From NCBI GenBank assembly GCA_023481165.1, contig JAMCWO010000369.1, forward strand, positions 1 through 64,000: a stretch of 64,000 nucleotides of DNA, in the 5' to 3' direction. Position 1 is the first letter of the stretch, and the number at the start of each line of letters is the position of its first letter. The stretch is from Planctomycetota bacterium (GTDB lineage Bacteria; Planctomycetota; Phycisphaerae; Sedimentisphaerales; Anaerobacaceae). Position numbers and translations under genes: made by a program. Of the stretch, positions 20,467-28,630 are shown in pieces. The notes below the pieces were generated by a model, which was not told where the DNA came from, did not search any database, and worked only from the letters and a program-made list of their open reading frames with translations.

Positions 20467-20816
20467 CTACAGTCCCTGCGTGTTTCCCCTATCCCCCAAC
20501 TTGGCGACGTAACCACCTCCTGGGTCGCGCGGACCATTTGACACAGTTGAGGCCGCCATCCAACCCTTGCGCAGCCTTCCGGCCGACCTCACCATACATA
20601 ATGAAGCCGTACCCACTGCTAATTGTGCCCGTTGCGCCGCTTTTGTAACGCCCAAACAGGTCCTTTCAGTGCTCGGGCCGCCACAAACCGGCAAATTCCT
20701 CACACGTACACGGCCTCCGCACCCGTAGTTATTCTGTAATAAGCCTTTGGGCACTTGAAGTCTCAGTGAACCGACTGAATGAACAGGATCAAGTCAGGCG
20801 TGGGAAAGGATGAATC

Positions 20817-20999
20817 ATGGGACTGTTAGGATGGGCTTTGATATTCCTGGTCGTTGCTATCATTGCTGCTGCCTTTGGCTTCGGTGGCATAGCCTCGGCG
20901 TCAGCGGGCATAGCCAAAGTACTGTTCTTCATCTTCCTCGTGGTCTTCATTGTCCTATTGATATCGGCTCTCCTGGGGGGTGGTGGCGTAGCGGCGTGA
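20817..20999 (+). CDS. DUF1328-family small membrane protein
   Basis: [49 protein letters not shown]. Confidence 0.9.
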   Translation: MGLLGWALIFLVVAIIAAAFGFGGIASASAGIAKVLFFIFLVVFIVLLISALLGGGGVAA

Positions 21000-21225
21000 A
21001 GGGGCTGCCCACCACGCACGCACAGGGGGACGGCAAAACGCTACACGCGTGGCAGACGTATACGTGTTCGAGACCGAAGGACAGATCGCAGGGTTTATGA
21101 TGTTCAGCCCTGCGCGCGGGTCCATACGAGGCTTATTCGTGGCTCTGCCCTTCCGAAATCAGGCTTCACCGTCCGCTATTGCGTCCAATCTGGCAACGGG
21201 CCTTGTGGAACCCGAATCAGCTTCC

Positions 21226-22413
21226 TTAATCGCCCGCGCCATACGGCTTCATCAATTCGGCGTTGTCCACCCACATGAGGAAGAACGGCGTGGCATTGGG
21301 CTCGCGCTTCTGGACGCAGATCAAGAACGGCCGATCAAAGTGCAGACGCCGCTGCGGCTTTGGTGCCGCCTTCTTCGTTATCGCTGCGCGGCCTTCAGAT
21401 TCCAGGACCACGCCCGTTCGACTCAGAGTGAAGTCAATCTTCTGCAGGGCTTCAAAGAAGAAGTAATCAGTCTATTTCTGGTTGCCGAGGAATTTGCCCA
21501 ATAGTTCGCCGAAGTGATGCGTCAGCTTGTAGAGCACGTCCGGCACGATCAGAGTGTCCCCAGGTCCGAGTCGGCGCAAGGCCTCGTTGTTCGGGTCGTT
21601 CTTGAAGGCCGCGATCTTGTTCTGCAACGCTTTTGCCGCCTCGCCGAGCGTACTGTATTGCGGCATGCAGGCTAATATGACTTGATAGGGCTGCGTCTGC
21701 TTGGATGGATCGACAGCGAATTGCGCGGTGTCCGATGATCCACCGGAATCATAGTAGAGGACTTCTACCTGATTGCGGACATGCTCGCGGTCCTTGCTGG
21801 GTCCACTGGTCTGAGCGCAGAACGCCGTGACACCTGTCTTCTCGCCACTGGAGCCCTGGAAATCGAACGCCCTCAGATAGGTGTAGTACGGATATTGGAA
21901 TGCGACATCGATGTTGAGGTACGCATAGGCGAGGATGACATCGGGGAAGGTCGTGTATCTACTATCGAAGGTGGGCACAGGCTCTGAGGGGAAGCGCCGC
22001 CTCATCTCCTTTTGAATCTCCTTGATGATACCCTTCTGCACGAAACCCGCGACCGCGTAGTAGGACTTGTCCTCGATACTCCCGGTGGGGAACGGTGCTC
22101 CGTTCAAGCGATTCGCCAATTCTTCTGCCCCGAGGACCTGGATTGGCTCACCGATGATATCCTGCTTGAGCTTGTCCCAAGCCATTTGGAACGTGGCGCA
22201 CCAGATCGCGTTCTTATGCTCCGCCAGCGGGCAATCCAGCGTAGCGACCACGACAGTCTGCTTGAGGTTCTTGGAATCAACCTCTGCCGCACGGGCGTGG
22301 GTTTTCGTTTGCCGGCACGCCACCGGCAGCAGCGATGCCACAAGGAGGCCTGCGAGAGTAACAATCAGAACCTTGATTCGCGTCAGTCTCGTCGAACCGG
22401 GCAGCCGCACCAT
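21226..22413 (-). pseudogene. Serpin-like secreted protein, interrupted by in-frame TAG at 21472-21474
   Basis: ORF 21472-22413 continues in the same frame as ORF 21226-21411; paralog at 22459-23661 has TGG (Trp) where this copy has TAG (GNQK* vs GNAKW). Confidence 0.75.
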
Positions 22414-22458
22414 CTGTTTTTCCTTTCGAATTCGACAACAAGCCTTGTGGAACCCGAA

Positions 22459-23661
22459 TCAGCTTCCTTGACCGCGCGCCGCAAACGGCTTCATCAATTC
22501 GGCGTTGTCCACCCACATAAGGAAAAAGGGCGTCGCATTCGGCTCCCGCTTCTGGACACAAATGAGGAAAGGCCGGTTGAAATCAAAGTGACGGGGCTTT
22601 TGCTCACGTGGCGGGCCGCCACGCGTAGCTGGTCTTACAAGGGCTTCGGACTTAAGGACCACGCCGGTTCGGCTCAAGGTGAAATCAATTCTCTGCATCG
22701 CCTCGGAGATGAAGTAGTTTGGCCACTTGGCGTTGCCGAGGTCTTTGTCAAGCATCTCGTTGAAGCGATGCATCAGCTTGCAGGCGACATCAGGCACGAT
22801 CAGGGTGTCAATGGAGCGGAGCTTGCGAAGGACTTCATAGTCCGGGTCGGCCTTGAACTCGTCGATCTTCTGCCGCAATGCTTTGGCGGCCCCGTCGAAC
22901 GTACTATGGTGTGGCATGCGGGCGAGGATAACCTGGTATGGTTGTGTTCCTTTCGACAGATCGACAGCAAATTGTGTCGCGTCAGCGGACTGTCCTTCTT
23001 CGTAGTTTAGGATATCGACCTGACCTCGCATTTGCTCATAGCCCCACGCCCCAGGGCTGCTCGCAGCGCTGAATGCTGTGACGCTCGCATGCGTACCGAC
23101 TGAATCCTGAAACTCGAACGCGTTCGGACAAGCCCAGTAGGGGAACTGGAACCCGACATCTACGTTCAGATATGCATACGCCACGATGGTATCAGAGCGG
23201 GTGCTGTATATGTCGTCGAAGGATGGGACCGGCTCAGAGGGAAAGCGTCGTGCCATTTCTTTTCGAACTTGCTTAACAATGCCATTCTTCACGAAGCCGG
23301 CGGCCACGTAGTAGGATTTCTCCTCGATACTCGCAATGGGGAATTGAGATCGGTTCAAGCGGTCTGCCAATTCCTGGGCCTCCGGAATCTGGATCGGCTC
23401 GCCGATGATGTCCTGCTTGAGCTCATCCCAGGCCATCTGGAAGGTGGAGCACCAGATCGCGTTCTTATGCTCCGGCAGCGGACAATCCAGCGTAGCGACC
23501 ACGATTGTCTGCTTGAGGTTCTTGGAATCGACCTCCGGCGCGCGGGCGTGGGTCTTCGTCTGTCGGCACGCCACCGGCAGCGATAAGACGAACATCCCGA
23601 AGAGCGCAAGAGCCAGACCTGCGATTTGCCTCGGCCTCATTGAACTCCACCGCCTCGCCAT
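22459..23661 (-). CDS. Divergent serpin-like secreted protein (intact paralog)
   Basis: C-terminus 'ISEAMQRIDFTLSRTGVVLKSEAL...DFNRPFLICVQKREPNATPFFLMWVDN' resembles serpin hinge and C-terminal strand motifs; lipobox-like signal. Confidence 0.55.
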   Translation of the reverse strand: MARRWSSMRPRQIAGLALALFGMFVLSLPVACRQTKTHARAPEVDSKNLKQTIVVATLDCPLPEHKNAIWCSTFQMAWDELKQDIIGEPIQIPEAQELADRLNRSQFPIASIEEKSYYVAAGFVKNGIVKQVRKEMARRFPSEPVPSFDDIYSTRSDTIVAYAYLNVDVGFQFPYWACPNAFEFQDSVGTHASVTAFSAASSPGAWGYEQMRGQVDILNYEEGQSADATQFAVDLSKGTQPYQVILARMPHHSTFDGAAKALRQKIDEFKADPDYEVLRKLRSIDTLIVPDVACKLMHRFNEMLDKDLGNAKWPNYFISEAMQRIDFTLSRTGVVLKSEALVRPATRGGPPREQKPRHFDFNRPFLICVQKREPNATPFFLMWVDNAELMKPFAARGQGS

Positions 23662-23795
23662 TTGCTTCTCCCTTCAAACTGCTGCCAACCCAACCTGGGT
23701 GCCATGCCTACGCTCGCGTAGGCATGCTTGTTGTACCGGATGGAGCGTCTTTATGCAAGTGTGACGGCGTGCCTTAGCCTAGTAAACAACGCTCT

Positions 23796-23887
23796 GGGTG
23801 GCACGGCCAAACTCGTTTGACCGTGCTCGTCTCGACCGCTCCTTCGCGTTTGAAGACACGCTCAAGCTGCGCTTGGGCGTGCCACCC
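23796..23887. repeat. GGGTGGCACG...CGTGCCACCC repeat, copy A
   Basis: Shares acacgct(c/g)aagctgcgcttgggcgtgccaccc with the copy at 52774-52904. Confidence 0.75.
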
Positions 23888-24061
23888 GGACCCTCCGAAG
23901 GGTCTGGGCTAAGTCCGTGCACGGACTTGATCGTTCGTGGGCTTTTGGACCGGGCCCCTCCGCAAGGTCCCGGGTTGACGGTGGGGGGGCGGGGGCATAG
24001 AATACCACGGTCGTTTTTCGGATGGATGGATGCTGGGCAATTGGGCGAAAGGGATCCTACG

Positions 24062-25339
24062 ATGGCCATTGATCGCGATCAGGTAGCCGGGTGTTTGCAG
24101 GAGTGCAAGACACATCTGACGACGGAACTGCTGCCGTTCTGGCTCAAGCGCGCCAAGGACGACAAGTACGGCGGCTTCGTCACGCATTTCGATAAGGACG
24201 GCAAGGACTCCGGCACCGACGAGAAGTCGATGCTGGGGCAGATGCGGTTCATCTTCTCGATGTCGACGGCGCACCGGGCCGGCTATGGCAACGGGCAATG
24301 CGCCGAGTTCGCCCGGCATGGCGTGGAGTTCGTGCTCAAGCGGCTCTGGGACGAGAAGTACGGCGGCTTCTACTGGATGGCCAACCGCAAGGGCGAAATC
24401 ACCATCGACAAGAAGATCCTCTACGGCCTGAGCTTCGCCATGTACGGGCTGAGCGAGTACACGATGGCCACCGGCGACCCACGCGGGCAACAGTACGCGG
24501 AGAAGGTCTTCGATCTCGTCAAAAAGCACGCCGCGGAGACGATGTATGGCGGCTATTACGAGATGTTCGAGCGCAACTGGGACCTGTGCGGGCCCGGACC
24601 CAAGGGCGGCGACCGCAAGACCCTCGATGTGCACATGCACCTGATGGAAGCGTTTACGAACATGTACGAGTGCACGAAGCAGGAGATCCACCGCCGGACG
24701 CTGGTGGAGGACATCGACCTCCTCCTGAAGCGGATTCTGCACAAGCGGTACGCGACGGGCATTCCGCAGTTCACCATCGACTGGAAGGTGGCCCCGCAAA
24801 TCAAGTTCGACATTGTCTGGGGCTGGGACCGGTTCGCCGAGGGCGGCCAGAAAGCTCACGCCGAGGACAACACGTCCGCCGGACATAATGTCGAATTCGC
24901 GTGGCTGTTGGCCCATGCGTCTGATGTGCTGGGCGCTACCTACTGGGACGAGTACAAGAAGGTCATCAAGAAGGCGATGGACCACGGCTTGAAGAACGGC
25001 ATCGATCCCGAGTACGGCGGAGTCTACACCGAGGGCCCGCACGCCGGCGGCGTCTATGATATGGAAAAGGAGTTCTGGCAGCAGGCCGAGGTCATGATCG
25101 GCATGCTGGAAGGCTGCCTGCGCTTCGGGCCCAAGCCCTACTGGCCGGCGTATCTGAAGGTGCATCGGTTCGTCTTCGATAAGATGATCAATCATCCGGT
25201 CGGCGAGTGGTGGCCGCTGCTCAGCCGCGAGGGCCAGCCCGTCCACTGGACGCACATGAGCCACTCGTGGAAGGTCAACTACCACACGATCCGCTGCATG
25301 GTCGAGTGCATCAAGCGCCTGGAGAAGTTGCTGGGCTGA
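24062..25339 (+). CDS. N-acylglucosamine 2-epimerase (AGE)/cellobiose 2-epimerase family
   Basis: 'LLPFWLKRAKDDKYGGFVTHFDKDG', 'HGVEFVLKRLWDEKYGGFYWM', 'HNVEFAWLLAHA'. Confidence 0.9.
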   Translation: MAIDRDQVAGCLQECKTHLTTELLPFWLKRAKDDKYGGFVTHFDKDGKDSGTDEKSMLGQMRFIFSMSTAHRAGYGNGQCAEFARHGVEFVLKRLWDEKYGGFYWMANRKGEITIDKKILYGLSFAMYGLSEYTMATGDPRGQQYAEKVFDLVKKHAAETMYGGYYEMFERNWDLCGPGPKGGDRKTLDVHMHLMEAFTNMYECTKQEIHRRTLVEDIDLLLKRILHKRYATGIPQFTIDWKVAPQIKFDIVWGWDRFAEGGQKAHAEDNTSAGHNVEFAWLLAHASDVLGATYWDEYKKVIKKAMDHGLKNGIDPEYGGVYTEGPHAGGVYDMEKEFWQQAEVMIGMLEGCLRFGPKPYWPAYLKVHRFVFDKMINHPVGEWWPLLSREGQPVHWTHMSHSWKVNYHTIRCMVECIKRLEKLLG

Positions 25340-25372
25340 CGCGGACTTATGTTGTGATTGGCGTTCCTGTAT

Positions 25373-25470
25373 TGTCACCCCCGCGCAGTGCCTGCCCTCG
25401 ACCTGATCGAGGGCGGGGGGCCAGGAACGTACGATGGATTACTGGATTCCCGCTTGCGCGGGAATGACAA
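25373..25470. repeat. Palindromic repeat (ttgtcacccccgcgcagtg...cgcttgcgcgggaatgacaa)
   Basis: Inverted terminal arms. Confidence 0.6.
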
Positions 25471-25488
25471 TCGCCCGGGAGTAGCCTC

Positions 25489-25559
25489 GTAGGGTGGGCT
25501 GTGCCCACCAACTCCTGAGGATGAAGCGGACGACAGATGGTGGGCACAGCCCACCCTAC
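25489..25559. repeat. GTAGGGTGGGC-family palindromic repeat, intergenic copy
   Basis: Perfect 22-bp arms gtagggtgggctgtgcccacca / tggtgggcacagcccaccctac. Confidence 0.9.
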
Positions 25560-25563
25560 AAAT

Positions 25564-26595
25564 ATGGAATACGAAGGCCGGTACAAGGCGTTTGATGCGA
25601 CGCGGATCAGGACGTATCCGCTGCGCACCCGCAGCAATAAGGTGAAGCTGAACGACCTGGTCTTTCCGAAGGACCTGGCGGCATTCGCGTTCGATCTGCC
25701 GGAAACGGTGCGGCAGGATGTTCGGACTGTCGCGGAGGCGATAGGTGCTGCGCGCCACGAGAAAAAGCCTGTTATCCTGTTCACCGGGGCGCACCTGATC
25801 AAGAACGGGTTGGGGCCGCTGTTGCTCGAATTGGTGGAGCGAGGGGCGGTGACGCTCGTAGCGGGTAACGGCGCGACGGCCATTCACGACTTCGAGCTGG
25901 CCCTGGTCGGCGAGACGAGCGAGAATGTGCCGACGGCCCTCGACAAGGGCCAGTTCGGCATGGCGTATGAGTTCGCCTATATCAACATGGCCCTGTCCGT
26001 AGGCAACCAGCAGAAGCTGGGCTACGGCGAGTCGCTCGGGCGGATGATCTGCGATGACAAGTTCCGCCGGGCGGTCCTAGCGCTCGTGGCGAAGCAGGAT
26101 TCGATCCAACAATTTGGCCATCCGGAGGTCAGCGTCCTGGCGGCGTGCTACCAGCGGAAGATTCCCTTCACAGTGCATGCCGGCCTCGGGACCGATGTGA
26201 TCGATCAGCATCCGAGTTTCGACGGCCAGGCCAAGGGCGGCTGCTCCGGGCGGGACTTCCTGATCTATACGAACGAAGTGACGAAGCTCACGAAAGGGGG
26301 CGTCGTTATCAATATCGGCAGCGCCGTGACCGGACCGGAAGTGCTGCTCAAGGCGGTCTCGATGGCGGCTAATGTCGGCGCGGTGCCGCACGGCATCCTC
26401 ACCGCCGACTTCGACCTCCGCGAGCATGAGCCCCGGCAGATGACCGATGAGTCGGCCGCGGGCTACTATTTCCGGGACCAGAAGAGCGTCGTTACCCGAA
26501 TCCCCCACGCCTTCAGCGGCAAGGGGCTTTACATCCGGGCCGACCAGGCGCAGACTTTCCCCTTCCTGTGCCAACAGATACTTGAAACGCTGTGA
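25564..26595 (+). CDS. Deoxyhypusine synthase-like NAD-fold protein of unknown function
   Basis: 'VTLVAGNGATAIHDFELALVGETSENV', 'HAGLGTDVIDQHPSFDG', 'GGVVINIGSAVTGPEVLLKAVSMAANVG'. Confidence 0.6.
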   Translation: MEYEGRYKAFDATRIRTYPLRTRSNKVKLNDLVFPKDLAAFAFDLPETVRQDVRTVAEAIGAARHEKKPVILFTGAHLIKNGLGPLLLELVERGAVTLVAGNGATAIHDFELALVGETSENVPTALDKGQFGMAYEFAYINMALSVGNQQKLGYGESLGRMICDDKFRRAVLALVAKQDSIQQFGHPEVSVLAACYQRKIPFTVHAGLGTDVIDQHPSFDGQAKGGCSGRDFLIYTNEVTKLTKGGVVINIGSAVTGPEVLLKAVSMAANVGAVPHGILTADFDLREHEPRQMTDESAAGYYFRDQKSVVTRIPHAFSGKGLYIRADQAQTFPFLCQQILETL

Positions 26596-28548
26596 GTGCG
26601 TATGAACCAAGAGCGGATCCGAGAGATTCTGGCGAAGATTGAGAACGTGACCGTGGCCGTCTACGGCGACTTTTGCCGAGACGCCTACTGGATGCTGGAC
26701 CCGAAGGGGTCGGAAGTCTCCGAAGAGACCGGGCTGCACGCCCGAGCGGTGGCACGGCACTACTACTCGCTCGGCGGGGCGTCCAATGTCGTCGCGAATC
26801 TGGCGGCGCTGAAGCCGAAGAAGATTCGGGTGATCGGCGTTATCGGCGATGATATCTTCGGCCGGGAGTTGCGGCGGCAATTCGACAAGCTCGGTATCGA
26901 TACCACGCATCTGGTCGTCCAGCGGGAGAACTTCGACACAGTGGCTTTCGGCAAGCCCTACCTGGAGGAGACGGAGGAGCCGCGGATCGACTTCGGCTTC
27001 TTTAATAAGCGCAGCGCCGCGACCGATCGCGCCTTGCTCGACGGGATTCGCCACGCCCTCGAGACGGCCGATGCAATGATCGCCAACCAGCAGGTGCCCG
27101 GCAGCATCACGAACCTTAGTTTCATCGACGAGGCGAACAAGCTTTTCCGCCAATTCAGCGACAAGGCCGTGCTGCTTGATTCGCGTCATTTCGGCGACAA
27201 GTTCCAGCACATCCACCGCAAGACGAACGACCGGGAGGCCGCCCGGCTCAATGGTGTACAGGTTGGGCGCGAGGAGGTCATACCGCTGGACGATGTGCGC
27301 CAATACGCGCAGAACCTGTACCGGCAATTCGACCGGCCGGTGTTTCTGACCCGCGGCGCACGCGGCCTGCTGGCCGTCGATGGTCAGGGTGTGCACGAGG
27401 TCCCCGGGATTCAGTTGCTCAAGAAGCTCGACCCGGTCGGCGCGGGGGACACCGTGACCAGCGCCCTGGCCCTGTGCCTGGGCGCGGGGGTGCCGCCCGC
27501 CGAGGCCGCCGAGTTCGCGAATTTCGCCGCCGCCGTCACGGTCCAGAAGCTCTTCCAGACCGGTACCGCCAACGGCGCGGAAATTCTGGAGGTAGCGAGA
27601 GACCCCGACTTCATCTACCGGCCGGAGTTGGCGGAAGACCGCCGCAAAGCCCGCTACGTGCCGGGCACGGAGATTGAGGTGTGCGAAGAAAGTTGGCAGT
27701 CGGACATTTCAAGTTTGAAGTCTTCAAAGTCTACACTTCACACTTCAAACTCTCTTATCCGCCACGCCGTCTTTGACAACGATGGTACGATCAGCACGCT
27801 GCGGCAGGGGTGGGAGCAGATCATGGCGCCGGTCATGCTGAAGGCCGTCCTCGGCGACCGCTACCAGACGGCGGACGACAGGCTCTACGAAAAAGTGCGT
27901 CGCCGCGTGCTGGACTACATCGACCAATCCACCGGCATCCAGACCCTGGTTCAGATGGAGGCCTTGGTGGGGATCGTTCGCGAGTTCGGACTGGTTCCGC
28001 CGGAAAAGGTCCTCGACCGCTTCGGGTACAAAAAGCTCTACAATGATGCGCTCATGGAGATGGTCAACGAGCGCATCGCCAGGCTCCAGCGCGGTCAGCT
28101 CGATGTCTCCGACTTCACTGTCAAAGGGTCCGTTGCCTTCGCCAAGGCCTTGCGGGAGCGGGGCGTCACGCTCTATCTGGCCAGCGGCACCGACCACGCG
28201 GACGTCGTCGCGGAGTCCCAGGCCCTCGGCTATGCGGGTCTGTTCAACGGCGGCATCTACGGCGCCACGGGCGATATCGACAACTGCTCCAAGAAGATGG
28301 TTCTGGACCGGATCATGGCCGAGAACAATCTCTCCGGCCCGGAACTGGCTGTCTTCGGTGATGGTCCGGTCGAGCTGCGCGAGTGCCGCAAACGGGACGG
28401 CATCGCGATCGGCGTGGCCTCCGACGAGATCCGCCGCCACGGTCTGAACCCGCAAAAGCGCGCCCGGCTGGTCAAGGCGGGCGCTCATCTGATTGTCCCG
28501 GACTTCTCGCAGGCATCCGAGCTGTTGGGTCTGCTCTTCGGCGCGTAG
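26596..28548 (+). CDS. Fusion of PfkB/RfaE-like sugar kinase and HAD-family phosphatase
   Basis: 'SLGGASNVVANLAAL', 'DPVGAGDTVTSALAL' (PfkB); 'AVFDNDGTISTLRQGWE', 'VFGDGPVELRECRKRDGIAIGVAS' (HAD). Confidence 0.88.
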   Translation: MRMNQERIREILAKIENVTVAVYGDFCRDAYWMLDPKGSEVSEETGLHARAVARHYYSLGGASNVVANLAALKPKKIRVIGVIGDDIFGRELRRQFDKLGIDTTHLVVQRENFDTVAFGKPYLEETEEPRIDFGFFNKRSAATDRALLDGIRHALETADAMIANQQVPGSITNLSFIDEANKLFRQFSDKAVLLDSRHFGDKFQHIHRKTNDREAARLNGVQVGREEVIPLDDVRQYAQNLYRQFDRPVFLTRGARGLLAVDGQGVHEVPGIQLLKKLDPVGAGDTVTSALALCLGAGVPPAEAAEFANFAAAVTVQKLFQTGTANGAEILEVARDPDFIYRPELAEDRRKARYVPGTEIEVCEESWQSDISSLKSSKSTLHTSNSLIRHAVFDNDGTISTLRQGWEQIMAPVMLKAVLGDRYQTADDRLYEKVRRRVLDYIDQSTGIQTLVQMEALVGIVREFGLVPPEKVLDRFGYKKLYNDALMEMVNERIARLQRGQLDVSDFTVKGSVAFAKALRERGVTLYLASGTDHADVVAESQALGYAGLFNGGIYGATGDIDNCSKKMVLDRIMAENNLSGPELAVFGDGPVELRECRKRDGIAIGVASDEIRRHGLNPQKRARLVKAGAHLIVPDFSQASELLGLLFGA

Positions 28549-28567
28549 CAGGTGGCACGGACATCTT

Positions 28568-28630
28568 ACCTGTGGAGTTTTGTGGCATCGGCATCCTGCC
28601 GATGACTCATGGGCAGGATGCCCATGCTAC
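28568..28630. repeat. Palindromic repeat (ggcatcctgcc...gggcaggatgcccatgc)
   Basis: Inverted gcatcctgcc / gggcaggatgcc units between convergent genes. Confidence 0.55.

Noticed and set aside
21226-21411. Independent 61-aa gene
   Set aside because: Same frame as and homologous to the C-terminus of the adjacent serpin-like paralog; it is the post-stop remainder.
21472-21474. Selenocysteine or pyrrolysine recoding
   Set aside because: Codon is TAG (not TGA) and the paralog has Trp at the site; nonsense mutation or sequencing error is simpler.
23798-24061. N-terminal extension of the AGE epimerase
   Set aside because: Overlaps the GGGTGGCACG repeat; family homology begins at MAIDRDQ (24062).
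26077-27396. 439-aa minus-strand ORF
   Set aside because: Antisense to the DHS-like and PfkB genes.
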